From assembly GCA_021813195.1 (NCBI GenBank), contig JAKALI010000020.1, forward strand, positions 1-19,427: a DNA stretch of 19,427 nt, written 5' to 3'. The translations under genes were made by a program, and so were the position numbers. Positions 8,718-16,285 of the stretch are shown piece by piece (the first letter of the stretch is position 1; each line of letters opens with the position of its first letter). This DNA is from Pseudomonadota bacterium (GTDB taxonomy: Bacteria; Pseudomonadota; Alphaproteobacteria; Rhizobiales; Hyphomicrobiaceae). A model generated the notes under the pieces. It saw only the letters and a list, made by a program, of their open reading frames with translations, was not told the origin of the DNA and did not search any database.

Positions 8718-10286
8718 TCAAGCCGAGCGCTGCGTGGACCAGCCGCCGATCAGGCGATCGACGATGGCGTTGGCATAAAGACCGTTGGCAAGGTGCACCC
8801 GCAGGCTCGCGGCAGCGGGATGGTTGCTCCAGATTGGGAAGGCTGATTGCGCGACTGCTACGAAGCCAAAGGCGAGGACGGCGAGCACGATCATGGCCCA
8901 CACTAAGGGACCGGCTTCAGGCGTTGGCGGCAACGTACCGGAGGTCAGGGCAACGGCACCCGCCTGCAAGGCGAAGTAGCCGATGGCAGCTGCGGCCGAA
9001 TAGATCATCGTTCGTTGCGTCAGCTCGCGCGGTGCTGCGTCGGCCAGCCCTTGCGCGACGAGATAGGCGACGCCGAAGATGAGGATGGCACCGAGCGCGA
9101 TCGCTTGGGGCGACTTGTCAGCAAACCCGAAGAACAAGCCGACGATCGCAAACATTGCGAGTGCGATTGTGAAGGCCTTCACAATCGCCGCGCCACTCGG
9201 GATCGCGACGGGACCAGGACGCCGGTTGGCTGCGACCAGATCAATCGCGCTGCCGGAAGCCAAGAAGGCGTGGGCCTTATAGAGCGAATGCGCCACGATG
9301 TGCAGCAAGGCGAGCGGAAACAAGGCCAGTCCGCACTGGAAGATCATGAAACCCATTTGCGCGACCGTGGACCAAGCCAAAGAACTCTTGACGGCCGGCT
9401 GTGTGAGCATGACGAGTCCACCGAGGAGCGCGGTGAAGCCGCCAAGCAGGGCGAGAGCCGCCAACACGCCTGGCGCGGCAATCAAGATGTCGGCAAACCG
9501 GATCAGAAGGAAACCACCCGCGTTGATGACACCCGCGTGCAGGAGAGCCGAGACCGGAGTCGGCGCTTCCATCACCTCGGTGAGCCACCCATGCATGGGG
9601 AACTGCGCCGACTGCAGGACGGCTGCGATTGCAAGGAGGATCGCAGCCGTAAGTGCGAACGCCACCTGGTCACCAGCGCGCGCCGCATCGAGAATGGTTG
9701 CGATGTCCGTCGTCGCGTAGCCGTAGGCGAGAATACCGCATGCCGCGATGACCGCGCTGCCGCTTAGCTTAGCCGACAAGGACATTTTTCTGGCTGCCCG
9801 CAGTGCCGCCACCCGCTCCGGGTAGAACATCAGGAGGCGGTGCAAGAAGAAACCAGTCGCAATCCAGGCCGCGCTCAACTGAACAAGGTTTCCTGCACTC
9901 ACGAGGAGGAGGACGCTGGCCAATGTTGCGCACAGGAGTGCGGTGAAGCGGTTCTGTGCTGGCTCACCGTCCAGGTACGTGCGCGCATAGCGGACAACGA
10001 CCCAGCCGATGAACGATACGAGCAGGAGCATAATGACGCTGACGGCATCGAGCCGCACGGACAGACCGACGCCATTCAGCCCGAGGAGTTCACTGGTTTG
10101 AGGGCCCAGTTGGATGAGGCCCCACGCGGATGTGACGGCAAAGACGAGGGCGGTTGCGGCGGCAAATTCGGCAAGCGTGGAGGAGACCCGCGGGCGCTGC
10201 CGGTGTTCGAGGGCTGCGCAGATTGCGGCCAGAATCAGAACGGCGGGCGCCGCGAACGGCAAAAGGGGTATGATGTCGCTCCACAT
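8718..10286 (-). CDS. dabB: DabB, proton-conducting membrane subunit of the DAB inorganic-carbon uptake system
   Basis: This 522-residue, very hydrophobic protein belongs to the NuoL/ND5-MrpA proton-transporter superfamily. DabB is thought to supply cation flux that makes DabA's CO2 hydration unidirectional. Signature segments are QFPMHGWLTEVMEAPTPVSALLHAG (about 228-252, given here in pieces: QFPMHGWL and PTPVSALLHAG), K300-SSLAWSTVAQMGFM and HSLYKAHAFL near 333-342 with the charged residues K337 and H339 inside the membrane. It lacks the C-terminal extension of NuoL and there are no other complex I genes nearby, which supports DabB over a respiratory subunit. A GGGAG site precedes the ATG. 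It is the first gene of the operon and is divergent from the LysR regulator. Confidence 0.92.
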   Translation of the reverse strand: MWSDIIPLLPFAAPAVLILAAICAALEHRQRPRVSSTLAEFAAATALVFAVTSAWGLIQLGPQTSELLGLNGVGLSVRLDAVSVIMLLLVSFIGWVVVRYARTYLDGEPAQNRFTALLCATLASVLLLVSAGNLVQLSAAWIATGFFLHRLLMFYPERVAALRAARKMSLSAKLSGSAVIAACGILAYGYATTDIATILDAARAGDQVAFALTAAILLAIAAVLQSAQFPMHGWLTEVMEAPTPVSALLHAGVINAGGFLLIRFADILIAAPGVLAALALLGGFTALLGGLVMLTQPAVKSSLAWSTVAQMGFMIFQCGLALFPLALLHIVAHSLYKAHAFLASGSAIDLVAANRRPGPVAIPSGAAIVKAFTIALAMFAIVGLFFGFADKSPQAIALGAILIFGVAYLVAQGLADAAPRELTQRTMIYSAAAAIGYFALQAGAVALTSGTLPPTPEAGPLVWAMIVLAVLAFGFVAVAQSAFPIWSNHPAAASLRVHLANGLYANAIVDRLIGGWSTQRSA

Positions 10287-10347
10287 CGTTGGTTCTCCCT
10301 GTCAAAACTGAGGTGGCAGGGGGATACCAGCAAGAACTAGCTATGAA

Positions 10348-10380
10348 AAATTCAAATAATAGATTGTGAAGATTGAATTT
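10348..10380. promoter_or_regulatory. Inverted repeat, probable LysR-type operator of the dab operon
   Basis: AAATTCAA at 10348-10355 and TTGAATTT at 10373-10380 are perfect inverted repeats with 17 bases between them. A second nested dyad, TTCA-N12-TGAA, lies at 10351-10370. The site is within an AT-rich patch in the 205-base space between divergent dabB and the LysR gene. That is where such regulators normally bind to control both themselves and the target operon. I do not see clear -35/-10 pairs. Confidence 0.5.
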
Positions 10381-10491
10381 ATCAAACGAATAGCAGGGCG
10401 ACGATGGATTACGTGACTAATCCTCCGGTCGGCTTGCGCTCAGCCACAACGCCGCATAAGCTGCCGATGATTGAAAAAACAGAACGGTGCG

Positions 10492-11409
10492 ATGCTCTCT
10501 CTCAATCTTCACCACCTTCGGATCTTTTGGGTCATTACGCAGGCCGGTGGCTTAACGGCGGCCGCCCAGCGGCTTCACGTCTCGCCGTCGACGTTGTCGA
10601 CCCAGCTCAAAGAGCTGGAGTTGCGCATCGGAAATCCGCTGTTCGTGCGCGAAGGCAAGAAACTGACGTTGACCGAAACGGGTCGTCTGGTGCGCGATCA
10701 TTGCGAGGTGATCTTCAGAACCGCCAACGAGCTGTCCCGCGCGCTTGGCCGCACCAGTGCGGAACATCCCAAATCAATTCGCATCGGGTCTCTGGCGACA
10801 CTGTCGCGGAACTTCCAACTGGAGTTCTTGAGGCCGCTCTTGGAGCGCATGGATATCGAGATTGAGCTCAGGTCCGCCTCTTTGCCGGACTTGCTTGCTG
10901 GTTTGCGCGATCACACCATCGATATCGTGTTATCGAACTTACCCGCGCCGCATTCCGCGGAAACTGGCTGGCACAGTACACTCATTCATCAGGAGGCCGT
11001 CAGCCTCATCGGGCGGCCACAGGAAGGCCGCAGCCGGCTCAAGTTTCCCGCGGCACTCCGCTCCATGCCCGTGATGCTGCCCAGTGCACAAAGCAACATT
11101 CGCGTGACCTTTGATTTGCTGATGGCACAGCATCAGATTGAGCCGATGATCGTCGCCGAAGCCGATGATATGTCGATGTTGCGACTGTTGGCGGGTTCGC
11201 GGCCGGCGCTCACACTCGTGCCACCCGTTGTCGTTCTTCACGAATTGACTTCTGGCAGGCTCGTTGAGCGATGCCGCATTCCGGAGTTGCAGGAGCGTTT
11301 CTATGCCATCACCCGTGAGCGCCGCTTCCCGAATCCACTGGCTCACGAACTCCTCGCCGCGGCTCAGCGCACCCAGTCCGCAAGGCGCATGCGGCCGCCA
11401 CGTGATTAG
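10492..11409 (+). CDS. LysR-family transcriptional regulator, divergent to dabBA
   Basis: The N-terminus (LNLHHLRIFWVI, AAAQRLHVSPSTLSTQLKEL, NPLFVREGKKLTLTETG; residues 4-65) is a standard LysR winged helix-turn-helix. The remainder is a substrate-binding-like effector domain, giving 305 residues, the normal size. The ALS-type helix resembles NhaR-group members. I chose the ATG at 10492; a TTG seven codons upstream (10471) is also open, but neither has a strong ribosome-binding site. Position and orientation make it the probable regulator of dabBA-cysD; LysR genes are known beside DAB operons and, as CbbR, beside carbon-fixation genes. The effector is unknown. Confidence 0.9.
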   Translation: MLSLNLHHLRIFWVITQAGGLTAAAQRLHVSPSTLSTQLKELELRIGNPLFVREGKKLTLTETGRLVRDHCEVIFRTANELSRALGRTSAEHPKSIRIGSLATLSRNFQLEFLRPLLERMDIEIELRSASLPDLLAGLRDHTIDIVLSNLPAPHSAETGWHSTLIHQEAVSLIGRPQEGRSRLKFPAALRSMPVMLPSAQSNIRVTFDLLMAQHQIEPMIVAEADDMSMLRLLAGSRPALTLVPPVVVLHELTSGRLVERCRIPELQERFYAITRERRFPNPLAHELLAAAQRTQSARRMRPPRD

Positions 11410-11570
11410 TCCCACGCCGCGTTCCCGCGTGACGCTAAATAAGGCTTCGGTCGGATGGAACTCTCGCTCACACGTCCCTCGCACGACACCTTGTTGCTCC
11501 CGTAAGCGACGGTGTGGTTCCAAATGGCCACGCGTTGCAACCACCTCACCCCTTCCAACGACGCCGCCTA

Positions 11571-11604
11571 GAATTAGAGCAATTCCAGAACATTGCGCTT
11601 GACG
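11571..11604 (+). promoter_or_regulatory. Candidate promoter with GAATT-N5-AATTC dyad (imelysin gene)
   Basis: The dyad GAATT-AGAGC-AATTC (11571-11585) is followed by TTGACG at 11599-11604 as a -35-like element; the -10 is poor. The same dyad and the same 28-base offset to TTGAC occur before the FecA-like gene at 16142. The form ATTAGA-N-AATTC partly resembles the Irr-type iron control element of Hyphomicrobiales, whose consensus I recall as roughly TTTAGAA-N3-TTCTAAA; the match is weaker here than at 16142. A dispersed intergenic palindrome containing AGAGCAATTCC is a possible alternative origin. Confidence 0.45.
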
Positions 11605-11669
11605 CGGGACATTCGTTCCAGGCACCACAGCGAGCGCAGCGTCCGGCCCTTGCGCTGATCGCTGCGCCC

Positions 11670-11699
11670 CCTGATTCGAGACCTTGACTCTCGATCATT
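11670..11699 (+). promoter_or_regulatory. Conserved 5'-leader hairpin before imelysin
   Basis: The core TCGAGACCTTGACTCTCGA (11676-11694) is a 6-bp perfect stem with the 7-base loop CCTTGAC. It ends 5 bases before the AGGAG ribosome-binding site of the imelysin gene. Nearly the same 30-base block precedes the FecA-like receptor (16245-16275), with only one inserted base and one substitution. Conservation in non-coding DNA at the same place relative to two start codons suggests a cis-regulatory RNA or operator. Confidence 0.55.
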
Positions 11700-11711
11700 A
11701 GGAGATCGCCG

Positions 11712-13079
11712 ATGTTCCCATACCGCCCTCGCAGACCCGGACGGCCGATTTGCGCCTGTCCCAATCGTTCAGCCCCAAGTCGATTGCAAGCCATCCTCGC
11801 CGCCGTCTGCATCGCGGCGCCATTGGTGGCCTACCCCGTCAGCGTACGCGCGGCCGCCCCGCGCCCCATCGACGTCGTCAAAACCTATGCCAATATCGCT
11901 CAGGCCGGGTACGCCGATTCCTATGTGGCGGCCGTCGAACTGCAAAAATCCATCGACGTGTTCTTGGCGCAGCCGACCGAAGAGACACTTGCGGCGGCAC
12001 GCGCGGCTTGGGTGAAGGCGCGCGTGCCCTACATGCAGACGGAAGTCTTCCGCTTCGGCAACAAGATCGTCGATGACTGGGAGGGCAAGGTCAACGCTTG
12101 GCCACTTGACGAAGGGCTAATCGATTACGTGTCGCGTGAATACGTCGAGGGTGGTGGTGCAGAAAATGAGCTCTATGCGATCAACGTGATCGCGAATCGG
12201 GAACTGAGCATCGCCGGGGAAAAGATTGACGCGTCCACCATCACGCCCGAACTGCTGGTCCGCCACCTTCACGAGGCTGGCGGCGTGGAGGCGAATGTCG
12301 CCATCGGCTATCACGCCATTGAGTTCCTCCTCTGGGGGCAGGACTTGAATGGAACGGGTCCGGGAGCCGGTACGCGGCCTGCAACGGACTATGACCTTGC
12401 CAACTGCACCGGCGGTCATTGCGGCCGGCGCGCGGAGTACTTGCGCGTGGCGACCAAGTTGCTCGTTGATCATTTGAAGCTCATGGCCGGCCACTGGAGC
12501 GAAACCGGCATCGCACGCCGCGAGATTTTGGCCGATGATGCAAAGGCCGGGTTGATTGCGGTTTTCACGGGCCTTGGCAGTTTGACCTATGGCGAACTCG
12601 CCGGCGAGCGCATGAAGCTTGGCCTGCTCATTCATGATCCGGAGGAAGAGCACGACTGCTTCTCGGATAACACTCACAATTCGCATTACTACAACGTCAT
12701 TGGCATTCGAAACATTTACGAGGGTCGCTATACGCGCATCGATGGGACGCAAATTGAGGGGCCGAGCGTCTCTGATCTCGTCAAAGCCCAAAATCCCGAG
12801 GTCGATGCCAAAGTGCGCGCCTCGATCGTCAACGTCATCGATCGGATGGGCGAACTGAAAAAGCGCGCCGAAACGCTTGAGGCCTACGACCAGATGATCG
12901 GCGAGGACAACGCGGAAGGGAACGCCGTCGTCCAGGCCGCGATCGATGCGCTGGTCGTGCTGGCCAAAGATTTCGAAGCCGCGATCGCCACCTTGGGACT
13001 GGAGGGGGTCGCGTTCGAGGGTTCCGATAGCCTCGATGATCCCGACAAGGTCTTTGCACCCACGACGGACAAGGGCTGA
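11712..13079 (+). CDS. Imelysin-family (IrpA-like) periplasmic iron-locus protein
   Basis: The 455-residue protein has a basic N-terminus and a hydrophobic stretch near residues 27-47 ending VRAAAP, a Sec signal with a long n-region. The mature part is an imelysin domain: AAWVKARVPYMQTEVFRF, WPLDEGLIDYV, the GxHxxE motif as G199-Y-H201-A-I-E204, LLWGQDLNGTGPGAGTRP, and HDCFSDNTHNSHYYNVIGI. Members are periplasmic or lipid-anchored proteins of iron-regulated loci (IrpA, EfeO-related); a metal-binding role is proposed and the old peptidase assignment is doubtful. The AGGAG site seven bases before the ATG supports this start. The frameshifted porin starts 3 bases after the stop, and di-haem protein and TonB receptor genes follow. 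Expression is probably iron-controlled through the upstream dyad and leader. Confidence 0.92.
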   Translation: MFPYRPRRPGRPICACPNRSAPSRLQAILAAVCIAAPLVAYPVSVRAAAPRPIDVVKTYANIAQAGYADSYVAAVELQKSIDVFLAQPTEETLAAARAAWVKARVPYMQTEVFRFGNKIVDDWEGKVNAWPLDEGLIDYVSREYVEGGGAENELYAINVIANRELSIAGEKIDASTITPELLVRHLHEAGGVEANVAIGYHAIEFLLWGQDLNGTGPGAGTRPATDYDLANCTGGHCGRRAEYLRVATKLLVDHLKLMAGHWSETGIARREILADDAKAGLIAVFTGLGSLTYGELAGERMKLGLLIHDPEEEHDCFSDNTHNSHYYNVIGIRNIYEGRYTRIDGTQIEGPSVSDLVKAQNPEVDAKVRASIVNVIDRMGELKKRAETLEAYDQMIGEDNAEGNAVVQAAIDALVVLAKDFEAAIATLGLEGVAFEGSDSLDDPDKVFAPTTDKG

Positions 13080-13082
13080 CCC

Positions 13083-14398
13083 ATGACGCACCGTGTCCGT
13101 AAAGTGCTTCCCGGGGCCATTCTGGCACTGATGACCTCGCTTCTTGCCGCGGCGGTTCTGACCGGACGCGCGGGTGCCGCGGATCTGTCAGATTCCTGCT
13201 GCGCGGATCTTGAAGAGCGGATCGCCGAGCTCGAAGCAAGCGCAGCGCGAAAAAACAACCGCAAAGTATCTTTAACCGTCACGGGTCATATCAATCGCGC
13301 GCTGCTCCTTTGGGACGACGGGGCCGAGGATGAGGCCTATTTGGTCGGCAATAAGAACGACCAGACCAACGTGTCGCTCGAGGGCGACGCGAAATTCGCG
13401 CCTGGCTGGCGCGCGGGTTACGCGATCACGATCCGCATCAAAGACAATTTGTCCGATGCCGTGGATCAAACCACCTCCTCGCCCGGCGATGGCTTTCAGA
13501 TCTGGAAATCGCACGCATTTATCGAGAGCGAAAACTGGGGCCGGTTTGCGATCGGACGCGAATCGCGCGTGTCCGATACCGCACCGGAAACGGATTTCTC
13601 GGAAACGGGACCGGGGGCTTATGCTGGCGTCCAGGATATCGGCGGAGGATTTTTCCTGCGGCGGCGTGATGGCGCTCTCTCCGACGTGACGTGGGGCGAT
13701 CTCGGCAATCATTTCAATGGTGACACCACCGATCTTGTGCGATGGGACTCGCCGGAATTGGCCGGTTTCATCGTGTCTGTGAGTTGGGGTGCCGACGACA
13801 TCTGGGACGTCGGACTTCGCTATTCGGGCGAAGGCGCTGGCTTCAAGTTCGAGGGCGTGGTCGCCTACACCCAAGTCACGGACGCGCCGAGCGACTTTGC
13901 AATGTGGATCACTCAACCGTGGTGGGTTCCGCGTCCCTGTTGCATGAGCCTTCGGGCTTGAATGCGACGATTGCGGCGGGTCAGCGCGAATTCGAGGCCA
14001 TGACTCAAGATGCCGACGGCATCGTGCGCACGCCGGCCGATGCAAGATTTTTATACACGAAGCTTGGCTGGATCGCCGCGAATATCTCCAGCCTCGGTCC
14101 CACGGCGTTCTACGGCGAATATGGTCGCTTCCAGGATTTTCTTTCGGTCACGGATGATGCCGCTCTCGTTGCTTCGCTCGACGCAGGCGCGGCTGCGGTG
14201 CGCGTTAGCGGCAGTGAGCTCGAGGTCTGGGGGTTCGGTGTCGTACAGCATATCGAAGCAGCTCAGATGCAGCTCTATCTCGGCTACCGCAGACACGAAG
14301 CGGATGTCGAATTGCGCGATGCTGGGGGCAATGTGACGCCCGCTGAAGCCATTCAATCATTCGATACCCTCGTCGCCGGCGCCCTGATTGCGTTCTGA
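13083..14398 (+). pseudogene. Outer-membrane porin, interrupted by a frameshift
   Basis: Frame 1 (13083-13961) encodes a signal peptide ending GRAGAA, a short coiled coil CCADLEERIAELEASAARK, and beta-barrel sequence (KVSLTVTGHINRALLLWDD, GWRAGYAITIRI, FIESENWGRFAIGRES). After about residue 276 it turns to nonsense and stops. The barrel continues in another frame from about 13908 (STVVGSASLLHEPSGLNATIA) to the TGA at 14396-14398, ending LVAGALIAF with the terminal Phe typical of outer-membrane barrels. The switch equals loss of one base near 13905-13930; no long homopolymer is there. Repaired length would be about 438 residues, a normal size for Hyphomicrobiales porins. Either a real inactivation, a phase-variable state, or a sequencing error. 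Lying 3 bases after the imelysin gene, it is presumably in the same operon. Confidence 0.85.
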
Positions 14399-14451
14399 TT
14401 GAGAGGCTTTGGTATATCGACCGCCAAACTCGTTCTAATTCGATCAAACGA

Positions 14452-15978
14452 ATGATGCGATGTGACACTCCTCTGATTCTGCTTGCGGCGTTGATCCCGG
14501 TGTGTGCGGGCATGCTCTCGCGTGCTGGCGCGCAAGAGACGGGAACGGACGAAGACGGTCCGCAGTTTGCCGCCCACATCCTGGGTCTCGCCGCCGAAGC
14601 CACATTTGAGCCAGGAGAGGAATTTCCTGGAGGGGGCGCGACCACCAAGCGATCGCGCATCAACCGCGATGCGTTCTCGCAGCCTTCCCAAGGGATCAGT
14701 TTCGAGGGCGAAGGCCGGTTCCGCATCGGCAATTCGATTTTTCGGAAGCTCTGGGTGACCCCGCCGTCTTCGACCGATTCCTCCGATGGCCTCGGGCCGC
14801 TGTATAATGCGCGGGGATGTCAGAATTGCCATTTGAAAGACGGCCGAGGGCATCCGCCGAAAGCGAATTGGCCGGAGGATACGGCCGTCTCGATGTTCTT
14901 AAGGCTCTCAATCCCACCGCAGAACGATGAGCATCGCCGCCTGTTGGCCGGGCGGCGCGTGAACGTGATCGCAGAGCCGACCTATGGCGGTCAATTACAG
15001 AACTTCGCGGTTCAGGGCGTGCCGATCGAAGGGCACATGCACATTACCTATCGCGATAAGACCGTTGAGCTCGGGGACGGCACGCGTGTGACACTGCGTG
15101 AGCCGACGTATCGCGTCGTGGAGCTTGGCTACGGGCCGATGCATCCCGACGTCATGCTCTCTCCTCGGGTGGCCCCGCAGATGATTGGGCTTGGGTTGCT
15201 CGAGGCCATTCCAGAAGAGGCCATCCGCGGGCGCGCAGACCCTGACGATCGCGATGGTGATGGCATATCGGGACGTGTGAACGACGTGTGGTCGGTCCGC
15301 CACGGCAAGCTCATGCTTGGCCGGTTCGGCTGGAAGGCCGGCAATCCGACGATCGAGCAGCAAAGTGCGGAGGCATTCGTCGGCGATATCGGCATCTCCA
15401 ACCCCGTTTTGCCCCAGGCGCATGGCGAATGCACTGAGTCACAGACCGCCTGTCGCAATGCCCCGGATGGCAACAGTGCGCGCCAGGATGGCCATGAGAT
15501 CGGGCACGAGCTTTTCAATCTGGTCGTCTTTTATTCGCAGAATCTCGCCGTGCCGCCGCGGCGCATGCCGCGCGACCCGGAGGTTCTTGCCGGTAAGGTG
15601 CTCTTCAATCGCATCGGCTGTGCCACGTGTCACACGCCCTCGCATGTGACGGGTGAGGTCCCTGGCCAGCCGCATCTCTCCAATCAGACGATCTGGCCCT
15701 ACACGGATCTGTTGCTGCACGACATGGGCGAGGGCCTGGCCGACAATCGTCCGGAAGGCGAAGCCAATGGCCGGGAATGGCGCACGCCGCCCCTGTGGGG
15801 CATCGGGCTCACGGGAGCGGTGAGCCGCCACACGCAATTTCTGCACGATGGGCGCGCGCGAAATGTAGAAGAAGCGATCCTATGGCATGGCGGGGAAGCT
15901 CAGGCGGCACGTGATTCTTATGCCAAGCTCACTCAAGAGGAGCGCGACGCGCTTGTCCGATTCGTCAATTCGCTCTGA
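14452..15978 (+). CDS. Di-haem oxidoreductase (DUF1111 family, 'thiol oxidoreductase')
   Basis: The 508-residue protein has an N-terminal signal (TPLILLAALIPVCAGML, cleavage near SRAGAQ) for export to the periplasm. Two c-type haem sites are present: CQNCH at 123-127 and CATCH at 390-394. Other family marks are GRFRIGNSIFRKLWV, DPDDRDGDGISGRVNDVW (a possible Ca-binding loop), GRFGWKAGNPT and REWRTPPLWGIG with FLHDGRARN near the C-terminus. The family is distantly related to di-haem peroxidase MauG/CcpA. It is typically found with imelysin genes in iron-regulated loci, where an iron-redox role is suspected but unproven. The chosen ATG has another ATG right behind it and no clear ribosome-binding site. 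It follows the broken porin by 53 bases, so it probably shares its transcript. Confidence 0.92.
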   Translation: MMRCDTPLILLAALIPVCAGMLSRAGAQETGTDEDGPQFAAHILGLAAEATFEPGEEFPGGGATTKRSRINRDAFSQPSQGISFEGEGRFRIGNSIFRKLWVTPPSSTDSSDGLGPLYNARGCQNCHLKDGRGHPPKANWPEDTAVSMFLRLSIPPQNDEHRRLLAGRRVNVIAEPTYGGQLQNFAVQGVPIEGHMHITYRDKTVELGDGTRVTLREPTYRVVELGYGPMHPDVMLSPRVAPQMIGLGLLEAIPEEAIRGRADPDDRDGDGISGRVNDVWSVRHGKLMLGRFGWKAGNPTIEQQSAEAFVGDIGISNPVLPQAHGECTESQTACRNAPDGNSARQDGHEIGHELFNLVVFYSQNLAVPPRRMPRDPEVLAGKVLFNRIGCATCHTPSHVTGEVPGQPHLSNQTIWPYTDLLLHDMGEGLADNRPEGEANGREWRTPPLWGIGLTGAVSRHTQFLHDGRARNVEEAILWHGGEAQAARDSYAKLTQEERDALVRFVNSL

Positions 15979-16141
15979 GTTGCGATGCGTCGCACACCTG
16001 CAGTGGTTATGGGATTAGCGCTGGAAAACGGCGCGAGAGGAAAGCTGAAGCTTCACTCGCCGATCATGCGTGGGAAGCAAGACGGTGAGCGTCGAGCCTG
16101 CAATCCTCGGAGAAAATTTCCCATTGCGCGCGCGGTTCGGC

Positions 16142-16199
16142 GAATTAGAAAAATTCGAAAAGATAGGATTTGACATCAGTTTGCGTTGGCCTCTTTTAT
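16142..16199 (+). promoter_or_regulatory. Promoter with GAATT-N5-AATTC dyad (FecA-like receptor)
   Basis: GAATT-AGAAA-AATTC (16142-16156) extends to a perfect CGAATT/AATTCG dyad. TTGACA, a perfect -35, lies at 16170-16175, and TTTTAT (16194-16199) follows with 18-base spacing as a plausible -10. ATTAGAA-AAA-TTCGAAA fits the Irr iron-control element as I recall it at 12 of 14 positions. The spacing to the -35 equals that of the imelysin promoter. Binding by Irr is an inference; another dimeric regulator is possible. Confidence 0.55.
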
Positions 16200-16244
16200 C
16201 ATCCTATGACCGCGTTTGCGGCATCGCCTGATACGAACCAGGCG

Positions 16245-16275
16245 CCTGATTTCGAGACCTTGACTCTCGACCATT
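16245..16275 (+). promoter_or_regulatory. Conserved 5'-leader hairpin before FecA-like receptor
   Basis: This is the second copy of the leader block: TCGAGA (16252-16257), loop CCTTGAC, TCTCGA (16265-16270). It ends at the GGGGGA ribosome-binding site of the receptor gene. It lies about 50 bases downstream of the proposed -10, so it is transcribed as mRNA leader. It could act as an RNA switch, a protein-binding hairpin or a DNA operator downstream of the promoter. Confidence 0.55.
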
Positions 16276-16285
16276 GGGGGAATCC

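Larger units (their letters stand above)
11410..11711. other. Intergenic region upstream of the imelysin gene
   Basis: This 302-base region has no credible gene. It holds a hairpin at about 11486-11515 (ACACC with GGTGT outside, GTTGCT with AGCGAC inside) that might end the LysR transcript, though no U-run follows. Beyond it lie the dyad/-35 element at 11571-11604 and the leader hairpin at 11670-11699, both annotated separately, and an AGGAG ribosome-binding site at 11700-11704. Confidence 0.6.
15979..16285. other. Intergenic region upstream of the FecA-like receptor
   Basis: These 307 bases hold no credible gene; a 62-codon frame at 15985-16173 has no family features. The first 150 bases show nothing I can name and no terminator for the upstream gene. 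The second half carries the dyad and promoter at 16142-16199, the leader hairpin at 16245-16275, and a GGGGGA ribosome-binding site at 16276-16281. Confidence 0.6.

Noticed and set aside
8718..10286. NuoL/MrpA-type subunit of a respiratory complex or sodium-proton antiporter.
   Set aside because: No other nuo or mrp genes are adjacent, whereas a full DUF2309 DabA with intact zinc ligands follows directly.
15985..16173. A 62-codon plus-strand frame before the FecA-like gene.
   Set aside because: It runs into the promoter/dyad region, has no ribosome-binding site and no protein-like pattern.
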